Origin: CBDDFN01 sp965227065
GTDB lineage: Bacteria; Pseudomonadota; Alphaproteobacteria; SPJN01
DNA length: 64,000 nt
Assembly: GCA_965227065.1 (NCBI GenBank)
Contig: CBDDFN010000012.1
Span: 1 to 64,000, forward strand
Direction of reading: 5' to 3'
Part shown: positions 9,114-17,589 of the stretch, one piece after another
Position numbering within the stretch: position 1 is the first letter of the stretch
Layout of the letters: each line of letters opens with the position of its first letter
Notes under the pieces: model-generated
What the model was told of the DNA's origin: nothing
Seen by the model: the letters and a program-made list of their open reading frames with translations, nothing else
Database searches by the model: none
Position numbers and translations under genes: made by a program

Positions 9114-9516
9114 ACCGGCAGGTGTAGATCCAGGTCAGATTGCTGGGATGCTCGCGGGCGGGATCGTCATTGCTGTCTGGATCCTTGCTCAGCGTCATCT
9201 GGCCGAAACTTTCAACCCGGTCCTGACCACCACAGTCGCGCGCGATCATCTGCGCGGTCATGTTCACAACCACCTGGCTGCGCGTGGCAAGGTCCATATT
9301 GGACATGGTCTGGAAATAGGCCGCCGTTGATGGCCGGACGACCATCAGGCGTGTCTCAGGGCTGCCGGGATTATAGTAGATGATCACAGTGAAAGGGGTC
9401 TCATAGGCCTGGGCGGTGAACACCTGGCGCGGCACCATGGTTTGCGAGGCCGCAGACGCCGCAATGGGCGAAAGCGCCAGCAACGCCACCATTGCGATTT
9501 GAGCCATCCGTTTCAT
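9112..9516 (-). CDS. exported hypothetical protein
   Basis: A 134-residue protein not recognised as a named family. The ATG at 9516 follows GGGAGG by six bases and opens a clear signal peptide (MKRMAQIAMVALLALSPIAASA, cleaved near ASA). The mature part is about 110 residues with two cysteines (DCGG and the C-terminal YTCR) that could form a disulphide in the periplasm. A GTG two codons upstream is a weaker start. It is transcribed away from the AT-rich gap at 9.5-9.9 kb. Confidence 0.7.
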   Translation of the reverse strand: MKRMAQIAMVALLALSPIAASAASQTMVPRQVFTAQAYETPFTVIIYYNPGSPETRLMVVRPSTAAYFQTMSNMDLATRSQVVVNMTAQMIARDCGGQDRVESFGQMTLSKDPDSNDDPAREHPSNLTWIYTCR

Positions 9517-9522
9517 CGTCAC

Positions 9523-9890
9523 CCTCCCGACACGAAACTAGAGCGAATGCTGCCCCCCAGCACTTCAACGCCCGGTTTATTAAACTCTATTGGAAATCAA
9601 GGATTCTGCAATGGGCCTGCAACGCCGCAGGGAAGGAGGCGGTCAAAGCGCACATATCCACAGGGTTTTCATCCCAATATTACGCATAATATATATTATG
9701 GAACTATTATGTGGATGAAAATTGTGGATAAAAGCCAATCTTTGAAATCGCCCCGTTCTGTTGACGCTCAGATTCTGATTATGAAATTGCGAATTTGCGC
9801 ACGCGCACAGCGCGCCAGCCGCACTGAAGCACGCCAGCCAACAAAGCAAGACAGTCAGGTCAGTCTAATTCCAGGACGTTGATCAGATGA
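9523..9890. promoter_or_regulatory. gene-free AT-rich gap with DnaA-box-like cluster (9654-9731)
   Basis: No gene is supported here. One perfect DnaA box (TTATCCACA on the minus strand, 9723-9731) and two 8-of-9 matches (ATATCCACA at 9654-9662 on plus; TCATCCACA on minus at 9710-9718) lie within 78 bases. They flank a strongly AT-rich tract at 9676-9711 (ATTACGCATAATATATATTA region). Two GANTC sites, the CcrM target in many alphaproteobacteria, occur at about 9602 and 9771. The combination resembles a replication origin or a DnaA-controlled promoter. Flanking genes are not those usually next to an alphaproteobacterial oriC, so confidence is limited. Confidence 0.4.
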
Positions 9891-10940
9891 TCAGCAGCAC
9901 GCGGCAGAAACATCCGGCGCTGAGACGCCGCCCTCTTCGCCGCAATCGAACAATCCGTAATGGGTGGAGAAATCGCCCAGCACTTCAAAATGTGCGCCAA
10001 AGCGCGTCTCGCTCACCATACGGGCGGTGTTGCCACAGACCGGGACGAAGCGGCCCGTCTCAAACAGATGATGATCATCAAGCGCGAATGACAGGCCATG
10101 ATGCGGGATCGTGCCTTTGTAGCGCGCGACATGGCCGAAATCCTCACACCGGTCTTCCAGATCAAGCTTGAACGCCCGGATGGTCAGCGAGCTGAATTTG
10201 ACGGCCCCCAGACGCTCCCGCAGCACCGGGTCTTCAACCTCAATCGGTGCGGTTGAACAGATGCGGTAATCAAGAATGCCCAGACTATTCAGGATGCGCC
10301 GGAAATCCTCGCCATAAAGCGCCCCGGCCAGACATTCCCCCATCAGCACCTGATCATGTTTGAGCGCTTCGGGAATACGGCGGCTGGCATAAACATCGGA
10401 GAAATAAAGTTCGCCGCCAGGCTTCAACACGCGGAAAATTTCCCCAAAAGTCTGCTGCTTGTCCGCCGACAGATTGATCACGCAGTTGGAAATCACCAGA
10501 TCAACCGAATTATCCTCAAGACCAACCGAGGCCAGATCCTCAATCACGCCTTTGCGGAACTCAACATTGGGCGCCTTATAGCCAAACCGGCCCATATGCT
10601 CGTCAATATAAGAACGGGCGACGCCCAATTGCTCGTCAGTCATATCAACGCCGATGACACGGCCGCCCTCGCCCACCAATTGGCTGAGCACATAACAATC
10701 CCGGCCCGTCCCACAGCCCAGATCAAGCACGGTCAAACCATCCAGCACCGGCGGGATGGGAGATCCGCAACCATAAGAGCGGGCGATGATCTCATCAGCG
10801 ACGCGGGCGGTCGGCTCGCGCAGCCACAAAGGCAGCGCATCAGCGGGACAACAGGCCGTGGTTTTCAGATCCGCCGCGCTTTGCAGAACCTCGCCATAAT
10901 AGGTTTCAACACCGGCGCGGATATCGTCCTGCTTGTTCAT
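9891..10940 (-). CDS. arsM: arsenite S-adenosylmethionine methyltransferase
   Basis: ArsM methylates As(III) using SAM, yielding methylated and volatile arsenicals. The 349-residue protein has the class I methyltransferase motif VLDLGCGTGRD (about 71-81) and the conserved arsenic-binding cysteines at about C58 (YGCG), C153 (SNCVINL) and C203 (GECL), with a further CC near residue 30. The spacing matches characterised ArsM enzymes. It ends in a CC pair. GGGTGAG precedes the ATG at 10940. No arsR, arsB or arsC is adjacent, so it is an orphan gene and its regulation is not visible. Confidence 0.93.
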   Translation of the reverse strand: MNKQDDIRAGVETYYGEVLQSAADLKTTACCPADALPLWLREPTARVADEIIARSYGCGSPIPPVLDGLTVLDLGCGTGRDCYVLSQLVGEGGRVIGVDMTDEQLGVARSYIDEHMGRFGYKAPNVEFRKGVIEDLASVGLEDNSVDLVISNCVINLSADKQQTFGEIFRVLKPGGELYFSDVYASRRIPEALKHDQVLMGECLAGALYGEDFRRILNSLGILDYRICSTAPIEVEDPVLRERLGAVKFSSLTIRAFKLDLEDRCEDFGHVARYKGTIPHHGLSFALDDHHLFETGRFVPVCGNTARMVSETRFGAHFEVLGDFSTHYGLFDCGEEGGVSAPDVSAACC

Positions 10941-11066
10941 GATCTCACCCTCAAAACAGCTGTTACTCAGACTGTCATAGACGGCACACCCGCGCGCGTC
11001 ACCTCACGAACACAGCTCCGAGGCTCACATTATTGAGAGCGTAAGACAGTTCAACGGGTGGCCAAC

Positions 11067-12062
11067 CTATCGGCTTGCGGCTTCAAGGAAGAAATCAAAC
11101 GCGGCAAGACCGTGGAAAAAATCGGCATTGGTCGCCCCGAAATAGCGCGGATAATGCATTTTGGGATTGGGAATGGCATGGCCGCCATTCTCAATTTTGT
11201 AGTAGCGCGTGATCGGCTTGCCTCGCGCAATCCACTCATAGGCGGTGACTGAGCTGTCATCATCGGCGCGCACATCTTGAAGCTGATAGACCCCCGGCTC
11301 GATCCCCGCATAGCCATTGCGGTCAGCCCATTGGCGAATGGTGACATCGGGCGAATGCAGCGCCCCGTAATTCATCCACAAAAATTCCTGATCGCCGCCA
11401 TCGTCGGGCAGGAACAGATCATTCGTCCCGGCGGTCAGAAAAATATCGATCGGTCGCGGGGCGCTGTCACAAATATCATTGCCGGGAAATTCCTGGGCGG
11501 CCGAGACCGGCGCAATCGCCCGGAAGAAGCCGGGATTGTCGCGCGCGATCCGGTAGACCATGGCCCCGCCATTGGAAAAGCCCGTGCCGAAAATCATCGA
11601 CCGGTCAATATTGAACTCGGCTTCGAGCGCATCAGAAATGGCGGCCACATAGCCGACATCATCCGAATTGACCTGCCGGGTTTTGAGCGTTTCAAGCCCG
11701 CCCCGGCAGTCATTCCAATGTTTTTCAATCCCGTCGGGATAGACGATCAGCGCGCCATACTGATCGGCCCGCTCGTCCAATCCAAAGGCCCAGCCAACCC
11801 GGATGCGCTGGCCGGTTGAGCGCGCGCCATGAAAGGCAAAGACCACCATGGGATTTTCAGCCACTTCGCCGGGAATGTAGAGCTTGTAGGTACGCGTGCG
11901 GCCCTCAAACTGCATTTCCCGCCATTCCAGCGTGCCGGTTAAATGGGTTGGGCGGCCCGGCTTTGAGGGGATGAAATAATAGACAAAGGCCCCCGCTCCC
12001 ACCGCGCCGAGCACGACGGTCACGACCACAATCCGCACCAGCCACTTGACCACACCAGACAT
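11067..12062 (-). CDS. membrane-anchored PHB-depolymerase/feruloyl-esterase-like hydrolase (LpqC type)
   Basis: A 331-residue protein with one N-terminal membrane helix (residues about 5-31) and no clear cleavage site, followed by a polyhydroxybutyrate-depolymerase-like alpha/beta hydrolase domain. The oxyanion segment FAFHGARSTG, the nucleophile elbow GTGFSNGGAM and the histidine in ENGGHAIPNP can be seen. The acid is probably in LTAGTNDLFLP. The family acts on polyesters or feruloyl esters; the actual substrate is unknown. It lies 20 bases downstream of bioA on the same strand and may be co-transcribed with the biotin genes. Confidence 0.82.
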   Translation of the reverse strand: MSGVVKWLVRIVVVTVVLGAVGAGAFVYYFIPSKPGRPTHLTGTLEWREMQFEGRTRTYKLYIPGEVAENPMVVFAFHGARSTGQRIRVGWAFGLDERADQYGALIVYPDGIEKHWNDCRGGLETLKTRQVNSDDVGYVAAISDALEAEFNIDRSMIFGTGFSNGGAMVYRIARDNPGFFRAIAPVSAAQEFPGNDICDSAPRPIDIFLTAGTNDLFLPDDGGDQEFLWMNYGALHSPDVTIRQWADRNGYAGIEPGVYQLQDVRADDDSSVTAYEWIARGKPITRYYKIENGGHAIPNPKMHYPRYFGATNADFFHGLAAFDFFLEAASR

Positions 12063-12082
12063 GCACCACCACCTTCAGCCGC

Positions 12083-13375
12083 CTAAGGCCGCGCACCATA
12101 ATGGCGTGCCGACCATTCGGCAATCACACGACCCATTGTGGTTGTAAGATGCGTTAGCTCTTCGTCTGATATGACAAAAGGCGGCATGACATAGATGACA
12201 TTTCCAAAGGGCCTGATCCACGCGCCTTCTTCGATGAAGCGGGATTTAAGCCAATTGATGTCATGCAGCGCCTCAACCTCAACAACGCCGAGCGCGCCTT
12301 TGATGCGAATGCCGGTGACGCCAGCCAGATCCGCCAGCGCTGGAAGGCTTTGATTGAGATGGGCTTCAATGGCGGCGACCTGATCAAGACGCGGCTCTGT
12401 CTCAAACAGATCAAGCGAGGCATTGGCGGCCGCGCATGCCAGGGCATTGGCCATATAGGTTGGCCCGTGCATCAGCGCCTTCATCGGATCATCATCATAA
12501 AAGGCGTCATAGATTTTCGCTGACGCAATCGCCGCCGCCAAAGGCAGCGTGCCACCCGACAGCGCCTTGGACAGGGTGATGATGTCGGGGATCACGCCGG
12601 TTTGCTCACACACAAACATCGGCCCCAGCCGGCCAAAGCCGGTCATGATCTCATCAAAGATCAGCAGCAGACCATTTTCATCGGCCACCCGGCGCAGGGT
12701 TTGCAGCGTTGCTTCATCATGCATGACAAAGCCGCCCGCCCCTTGCACCAACGGCTCCACCATGATGGCGGCGCACTCATGGGCATGGGCGGCAACAAAA
12801 CTTTCGAACGCTTTCGTGGTCGCCTCATCACGGGGCAGATCAATCACATGCTGATCGAGCAATGCGCCCTGAAACAGGCTATGCATGCCCTCGTCGGGAT
12901 CACACACCGACATGGTCCCCAGCGTGTCACCATGATAGCCGCCTTTGAAGGAAATGAATTTCGACCGGCCCGGCACGCCGGTGTTGAGCCAATATTGCAT
13001 CGCCATTTTCATGGCGACCTCCACCGAAACCGACCCGGATTCAACCAGAAACACATGGTTCAGATCACCGGGCAACAGATCAGCCAGCCGTTTGGCAAGC
13101 CGGAAGGCCGGCTCATTGGCAAAACCGCCCAGCATGAGATGGGGGAATTTCGCCAACTGGTCTTCGACGGCGGCGCGAATATGGGGATGGTTGTAGCCGT
13201 GGCACGCCGTCCACCAGCTTGAAACGCCGTCAATCAGCTCCCGGCCATCATGCAGACGGATGCGCGCGCCTTGTGCGCCGACCGCTGCGGGCATCACCGG
13301 CGCGGTTTTCATCTGCTGATAGGGCAGCCACATATGGGGCCGCCCGTCGATCAACCATTGAGGGTCGGACGTCAT
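12083..13375 (-). CDS. bioA: adenosylmethionine-8-amino-7-oxononanoate aminotransferase
   Basis: BioA transfers an amino group from SAM to KAPA, giving DAPA in biotin synthesis; the enzyme uses PLP. At 430 residues it has the usual length. Landmarks are HMWLPYQQM at the N-terminus, DGVSSWWTACHGYNHP, YHGDTLGTMSV, the PLP aspartate region IFDEIMTGFGR, and the Schiff-base lysine in TLSKALSGG. The start overlaps the bioB stop (ATGA), so bioB-bioA is a translationally coupled pair. Confidence 0.97.
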   Translation of the reverse strand: MTSDPQWLIDGRPHMWLPYQQMKTAPVMPAAVGAQGARIRLHDGRELIDGVSSWWTACHGYNHPHIRAAVEDQLAKFPHLMLGGFANEPAFRLAKRLADLLPGDLNHVFLVESGSVSVEVAMKMAMQYWLNTGVPGRSKFISFKGGYHGDTLGTMSVCDPDEGMHSLFQGALLDQHVIDLPRDEATTKAFESFVAAHAHECAAIMVEPLVQGAGGFVMHDEATLQTLRRVADENGLLLIFDEIMTGFGRLGPMFVCEQTGVIPDIITLSKALSGGTLPLAAAIASAKIYDAFYDDDPMKALMHGPTYMANALACAAANASLDLFETEPRLDQVAAIEAHLNQSLPALADLAGVTGIRIKGALGVVEVEALHDINWLKSRFIEEGAWIRPFGNVIYVMPPFVISDEELTHLTTTMGRVIAEWSARHYGARP

Positions 13376-14397
13376 TCGGCGGCGATATGGGCCTCACCAC
13401 CCGCTTCCATGCGGATGATGCCCAGCTTGGTGAACAGCGCCTCGTCCTTTTCCTGTTCTGGATTGGCGGTGGTCAACAGCTTGGGGCCGATAAAGATCGA
13501 ATTGGCACCAGCCAGGAAGCACAGGGCCTGCAACTCGTCCGACATCCATTCCCGGCCCGCCGACAGGCGCACCACCGATTGCGGCATCATGATGCGCGCG
13601 GTTGCAATCGTGCGGACAAACTCAAGCGGGTCCAGCTCATCAAGGCCGAACATCGGCGTGCCTTCGGTCTGGATCAGCATGTTGATCGGCACGCTTTCAG
13701 GATGCTTGGGCAGATTGGCGAGCGTCACCAGCATGCCGGTGCGGTCCTTGGCGCCCTCACCCATGCCGACAATGCCGCCTGCGCAGACATTGATGCCTGC
13801 ATTTTGAACGGTCAGCAGCGTGTCGATGCGGTCCTGATAGGTCCGGGTGGTGATGATTTCGCCATAGAATTCTTCGGACGTGTCGACATTGTGATTGTAA
13901 TAATCAAGGCCGGCATTGGCCAGGCGGCTGGCCTGCTGACCGGTCAACATGCCCAGCGTCATGCAGGTTTCCATGCCCATCTCGCGCACGCCCTGGATCA
14001 TGTCCACAATCGTGTCCATGTCGCGGTCTTTGGGGTTGCGCCAGGCCGCGCCCATACAAAAGCGCGTCGCGCCTGCATCCTTGGCCCGCTGGGCTTCATC
14101 GAGCACCTTTTGCACTTCCATCAGTTTGGTGGCCTTGACCGGCGTGTCAAAGGACGCACTCTGGCTGCAATATTTACAGTCTTCCGGACAGCCGCCGGTT
14201 TTCACCGACAGGAGCGTCGACATCTGCACCGTGTTGGGCTCAAAAAAGCGGCGATGAATGCTGGCAGCCTTGAACATGAGATCGTTGAACGGCAGATCAT
14301 AAAGCGCTTTGGCCTCATCCTTCGTCCAGTCGTGACGGATGTCGCCGCCCTGGGGTTCGGCCCCGGTTCCCATGTCTCGCAGGCTGTTTGCCATCAT
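13372..14397 (-). CDS. bioB: biotin synthase
   Basis: BioB is the radical SAM enzyme that inserts sulphur into dethiobiotin. The 341-residue protein shows the radical SAM cluster motif CPEDCKYC (about residue 60), and the downstream YYNHNVDTS and VCAGGIVGMGE expected for the [2Fe-2S] and substrate sites. Two consecutive ATGs (14397 and 14394) lie behind GGAAGGG and either may be used. It is divergent from bioF, across a 110-base gap. Confidence 0.97.
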   Translation of the reverse strand: MMANSLRDMGTGAEPQGGDIRHDWTKDEAKALYDLPFNDLMFKAASIHRRFFEPNTVQMSTLLSVKTGGCPEDCKYCSQSASFDTPVKATKLMEVQKVLDEAQRAKDAGATRFCMGAAWRNPKDRDMDTIVDMIQGVREMGMETCMTLGMLTGQQASRLANAGLDYYNHNVDTSEEFYGEIITTRTYQDRIDTLLTVQNAGINVCAGGIVGMGEGAKDRTGMLVTLANLPKHPESVPINMLIQTEGTPMFGLDELDPLEFVRTIATARIMMPQSVVRLSAGREWMSDELQALCFLAGANSIFIGPKLLTTANPEQEKDEALFTKLGIIRMEAGGEAHIAAE

Positions 14398-14507
14398 GGC
14401 GCGCCCTTCCTCTCAAAGTGCTTGGATTCGCGCCACAATAAGGATCGCCGCAGGCACGTCAAGAAGGCTTTCGCACAAGCGAAAAGCCCTATAGTCTCCG
14501 CGGCCTC
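14398..14507. promoter_or_regulatory. divergent bioBA / bioFD promoter region with imperfect inverted repeat
   Basis: The 110-base gap must hold promoters for both biotin transcripts. An inverted repeat GGCTTTCGC / GCGAAAAGCC (one-base bulge) spans 14466-14488, followed by TATAGT at 14490-14495, which could be the bioF -10 element. I found no TTATNTATAA-type BioR box. Whether the repeat is an operator is a guess. Confidence 0.35.
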
Positions 14508-15659
14508 ATGACAGATTCTCTTGACGATATTCTCAGCGCGCGGCTGGAAGCGCTCGATGCCGACGGGTTGCGCCGCACACTGGCCACAACCGACCGTACC
14601 GATGCGGTTCATGTGACGCGCGAGGGCCGTACGCTTCTGTCCTTTTGCTGCAATGATTATCTGAATTTGAGCCACGACCCCCGCGTGATCAAAGCCGCGC
14701 ACGCCGCGCTCGACACGCACGGCACCGGCGCGGGCGCGAGCCGCCTGATCACCGGCAATCATTCGGTTTTAGCCGATCTTGAGGCGACGCTTGCCCGCAT
14801 CAAGGGGACCGACGCCGCGCTCGTGTTCGGCTCGGGCTTTCTGGCCAATACCGGTATCATTCCCGCCATCGTCAGCCACGGTGACATGGTTGTGGTCGAT
14901 GAACTGGCCCATGCCTGCATCTGGCTGGGCGCGCGGCTCAGCCCCGCGCATAAGGAAATCTTCCAGCACAATCATATGCTGGAGCTTGAAAAGATCCTCG
15001 CCACCAAGCGGGCGAAATATCAAAACTGCCTGATTGTCACGGACGGCGTCTTCTCGATGGACGGCGATTTGGCCCCCCTGCCCCAGATGCGTGAGCTTGC
15101 CGACAAATATGATGCCTGGCTGATGACCGATGACGCCCACGGCATTGGCGTGGTGGGTGGCGGCAAAGGCTCCGCCGCTGCGTTTGATCCGCCGGTTCCG
15201 GTTGAGCTTCAAATGGGAACCCTGTCCAAGGCGGTGGGCTCCTCGGGCGGCTATATCTGCGCGAGCCAGCCGGTTGTGGACTGGCTCGCCAATCGCGCCC
15301 GCACGCTGGTCTATTCCACCGGCCTTGCGCCCGCGAGTGCCGCCGCTGCGCTCGAAGCGCTTCGCATCATTGAGGCTGATGCGGATTTATGTGCAAAACC
15401 AATCACCAAGGCCCGACGCTTCACACGCGCGCTTAATCTGGCTGACCCCGAAAGCCCGATCGTGCCGGTGCTGATGGGCGATGAGGCGCGCGCCATGGCG
15501 GCGTCGAAAATGCTCGAACATGCCGGATTTCTGGTCACCGCCATCCGCCCGCCCACCGTGCCGGAGGGAACCGCACGGCTGCGCTTCACCTTCACCGCCC
15601 AGCATGACGACGCCGATATTGACCGGCTGGTTGAAGCTGTGAGAGGCGTGAAACCATGA
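14508..15659 (+). CDS. bioF: 8-amino-7-oxononanoate synthase
   Basis: BioF joins pimeloyl-CoA/ACP and L-alanine to form KAPA, using PLP. The 383-residue protein has the alpha-oxoamine synthase features CCNDYLNLSHDPRV, GTGAGASRLITGNH, the TDGVFSMDGDLAPL segment, the PLP aspartate/histidine in MTDDAHGIGVVG, and the lysine in GTLSKAVGSSGG. The ribosome-binding site before the ATG is weak (CTCCGCGGCCTC). The stop overlaps bioD by ATGA. Confidence 0.96.
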   Translation: MTDSLDDILSARLEALDADGLRRTLATTDRTDAVHVTREGRTLLSFCCNDYLNLSHDPRVIKAAHAALDTHGTGAGASRLITGNHSVLADLEATLARIKGTDAALVFGSGFLANTGIIPAIVSHGDMVVVDELAHACIWLGARLSPAHKEIFQHNHMLELEKILATKRAKYQNCLIVTDGVFSMDGDLAPLPQMRELADKYDAWLMTDDAHGIGVVGGGKGSAAAFDPPVPVELQMGTLSKAVGSSGGYICASQPVVDWLANRARTLVYSTGLAPASAAAALEALRIIEADADLCAKPITKARRFTRALNLADPESPIVPVLMGDEARAMAASKMLEHAGFLVTAIRPPTVPEGTARLRFTFTAQHDDADIDRLVEAVRGVKP

Positions 15660-16324
15660 GCCTGTTCATCACCGCCACCGGCACCGATGTCGGCAAAACC
15701 TATGTGGCCGCCGCCCTCATTCGCGGCTGGAAAGCGCGCGGGCTGACCGTCGGCGCCTTCAAGCCCGTCGTATCCGGTGTTGACCCCGAAGACCCCACCG
15801 GGTCCGACCCCGCCGTGATGCTTGAGGCGCTGGGCAAGCCGGTTACCACACAAACGCTGGATGAGATCGCGCCATGGCGGTTTGAGGCTGCTTTGTCGCC
15901 CGATATGGCCGCTGAACGCGCAGGCCAGTCAATTGCTTATGCCGATCTTCTCTCTTTTTGCGCAAAGTCTCGCGATGCGGATTTTGACCGGGTTTTGATT
16001 GAGGGGGCCGGCGGGGTAATGGTGCCGATTGACCGCGACCATCTGTTTCGCGATTTGATGAAAGACCTCGCCATGCCCGCGCTCGTCGTCGCAGGCTCCT
16101 ATCTCGGCACGATCAGTCACACGCTGTCGACGCTGGAGGCGCTGCATATGGCGGCCATTCGGGTGGCCGGGGTCGTGGTGTCGCAATCGCTTGAAAGTCC
16201 CGTCCCGCTGGCGGAGACCGTTGCGGCCATGGAACGGTTTGCGCCTTCGGTCCGCTTCTTCGCGCTTGCCCGCAACGGCCGGGATGATGCAGCGTTGAGT
16301 GAATTTGTGGATGACGATCATTAG
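15656..16324 (+). CDS. bioD: dethiobiotin synthetase
   Basis: BioD carboxylates DAPA and closes the ureido ring with ATP. At 222 residues it is of normal size. The P-loop variant TATGTDVGKTYVAAAL lies at residues 6-21, with FKPVVSG and the conserved IEGAGGVMVPI further on. It is coupled to bioF by an ATGA overlap. With bioA and bioB next door, all four late biotin genes are present within 4.3 kb. No bioC, bioH or other pimelate gene is seen here. Confidence 0.96.
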   Translation: MSLFITATGTDVGKTYVAAALIRGWKARGLTVGAFKPVVSGVDPEDPTGSDPAVMLEALGKPVTTQTLDEIAPWRFEAALSPDMAAERAGQSIAYADLLSFCAKSRDADFDRVLIEGAGGVMVPIDRDHLFRDLMKDLAMPALVVAGSYLGTISHTLSTLEALHMAAIRVAGVVVSQSLESPVPLAETVAAMERFAPSVRFFALARNGRDDAALSEFVDDDH

Positions 16325-16355
16325 AATCTTAAGGGCATTGGCCAATTCACAAAAG

Positions 16356-16376
16356 ATGCTGAATCACGTTCAGCAT
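16356..16376 (-). terminator. hairpin terminator at the end of the nine-gene minus-strand run
   Basis: ATGCTGAA (16356-16363) and TTCAGCAT (16369-16376) form a perfect 8-bp stem with a 5-base loop. The stem includes the stop codon of the GNAT gene, and the minus-strand sequence continues with CTTTTGTG. It is a reasonable though T-poor intrinsic terminator and also lies between convergent bioD. Confidence 0.5.
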
Positions 16377-16813
16377 GACGCGCTAGAATTTGGCTGCAAC
16401 TGCATGAAGGTGGTGTCGGCCAGCCGCACAAAACCGAAACGCTCATAAAAGCCAAAGGCATCATCGGTCGACAGAAGAATACGGCGCAGGCGTTTTGCCG
16501 TCGGCGTCGCCAGCATCTCGCCGATCATCCAGCCGCCCAGCCCCTGCCCGCGCACCGCTTCGTCCAAAATGACGTCAGACAACCAGGCAAAGCGGGAATA
16601 GTCCGTCACCAGCCGGGCAAAGCCCATCTGCGCGCCATCGACAAACAGTGAATAGCATACAGAGCAATCGACCGCGGTTTTGATGTCATCGTCGGACAGG
16701 CCTGGCCCCCAATAGCTCAGCTTGATCGACACCATCAGCCAGTCCCAATCGATTGCCGCCCAGCCCGTCCAGATCTCGGCACCGCTGTCATGGGTGGCGA
16801 GCAGGTCTTTCAC
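16370..16813 (-). CDS. GNAT family N-acetyltransferase
   Basis: A 147-residue acetyltransferase with an N-terminal acyl-acceptor half and the acetyl-CoA-binding motif VRGQGLGGWMI (Q/RxxGxG/A) at about residues 88-98, followed by LLSTDDAFGFYERFGFVRL near the C-terminus. The preceding FARLVTDYSRFAWLSDVILD is characteristic of this GNAT subgroup. It starts with GTG overlapping the stop of the upstream MBL gene (GTGA). The substrate is unknown. It is the last gene of the run starting near 24.7 kb. Confidence 0.88.
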   Translation of the reverse strand: MKDLLATHDSGAEIWTGWAAIDWDWLMVSIKLSYWGPGLSDDDIKTAVDCSVCYSLFVDGAQMGFARLVTDYSRFAWLSDVILDEAVRGQGLGGWMIGEMLATPTAKRLRRILLSTDDAFGFYERFGFVRLADTTFMQLQPNSSASC

Positions 16814-17589
16814 AGCTCAATCACCATACCGTCAAAGGCAGGCTCCACCCCTTGGGGCAGTTCAGCCTTGAGGGTCTGATAATCAAGATCAACATGCAGA
16901 TTGGTCAGCACCGCATGTTTGGGCTTGAGCTCGGAAATCCAGCCCAGCGTCTTTTCCAGATGCGCATGGGTGGGATGGGGCTTGTAGCGCAGCGCATCAA
17001 TGACAAAGACATCAAGGCCCTGAAGGGCGGCCATCGCTTCATCAGTCAGATTGAGCACATCGGGAATATAGGCGAGCCCGCCGACCCGCCAGCCCAGCGC
17101 CATGCAGGTGCCGTGATCGACCGGAAACGGCGTGGCGGTAATCTCCCCCCCGCCTTCCCCGGCAATGGTCACAGGCTGATCGGTGACGGTTTCGGCCAGC
17201 AAGATGGGCGGATAGCCCGCCTTGCCTTCAAAGCAATAGTCAAAGCGCGCGGTCAGCGTGTCGAGCGTCTCGGCATCGCCATAGACCTGCACCCGCTTCA
17301 TCCGGTTAAGCGCAAAGACCCGCAAATCATCAATGCCGTGCGCCTGATCGGCATGGGCATGGGTGTAAAACACGCCATCGACCCAATCGATCCCGGTTTT
17401 CAAGACCTGTTCGCGCAAATCGGGCGAGGTGTCGATCAGCGCGCGGGTTTCGCCCTGCTCGATCAGCATCGAACAGCGGGAGCGGCGGTTTTTCGGTTCC
17501 GCCGGGTCACACGCGCCCCAATGGCCGCCAATGCGCGGCACCCCGCCGGACGAGCCTGAGCCCAGAATGGTGAACTTCAGCCCGCTCAC
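16810..17589 (-). CDS. MBL-fold metallohydrolase (PhnP-like)
   Basis: A 259-residue metallo-beta-lactamase-fold protein. N-terminal ILGSGSSGGVPRIGG and the following cysteine segment match the PhnP-like group found after tatD in many alphaproteobacteria. The metal motif reads THAHADQAHGIDDLR, with Q where HxHxDH has its last histidine; a second histidine follows at DHGTC and another at LTNLHVDLDY. Phosphodiesterase activity on cyclic or nucleotide-like substrates is the family expectation. It overlaps tatD upstream and the GNAT gene downstream by four bases each. Confidence 0.88.
   Translation of the reverse strand: MSGLKFTILGSGSSGGVPRIGGHWGACDPAEPKNRRSRCSMLIEQGETRALIDTSPDLREQVLKTGIDWVDGVFYTHAHADQAHGIDDLRVFALNRMKRVQVYGDAETLDTLTARFDYCFEGKAGYPPILLAETVTDQPVTIAGEGGGEITATPFPVDHGTCMALGWRVGGLAYIPDVLNLTDEAMAALQGLDVFVIDALRYKPHPTHAHLEKTLGWISELKPKHAVLTNLHVDLDYQTLKAELPQGVEPAFDGMVIEL

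Noticed and set aside
14398..14507. BioR operator in the divergent biotin promoter
   Set aside because: No TTATNTATAA-like palindrome was found; only an unrelated imperfect inverted repeat is present.
13219..14511. A 430-codon open frame on the plus strand
   Set aside because: It is antisense to bioA and bioB, which are certain.
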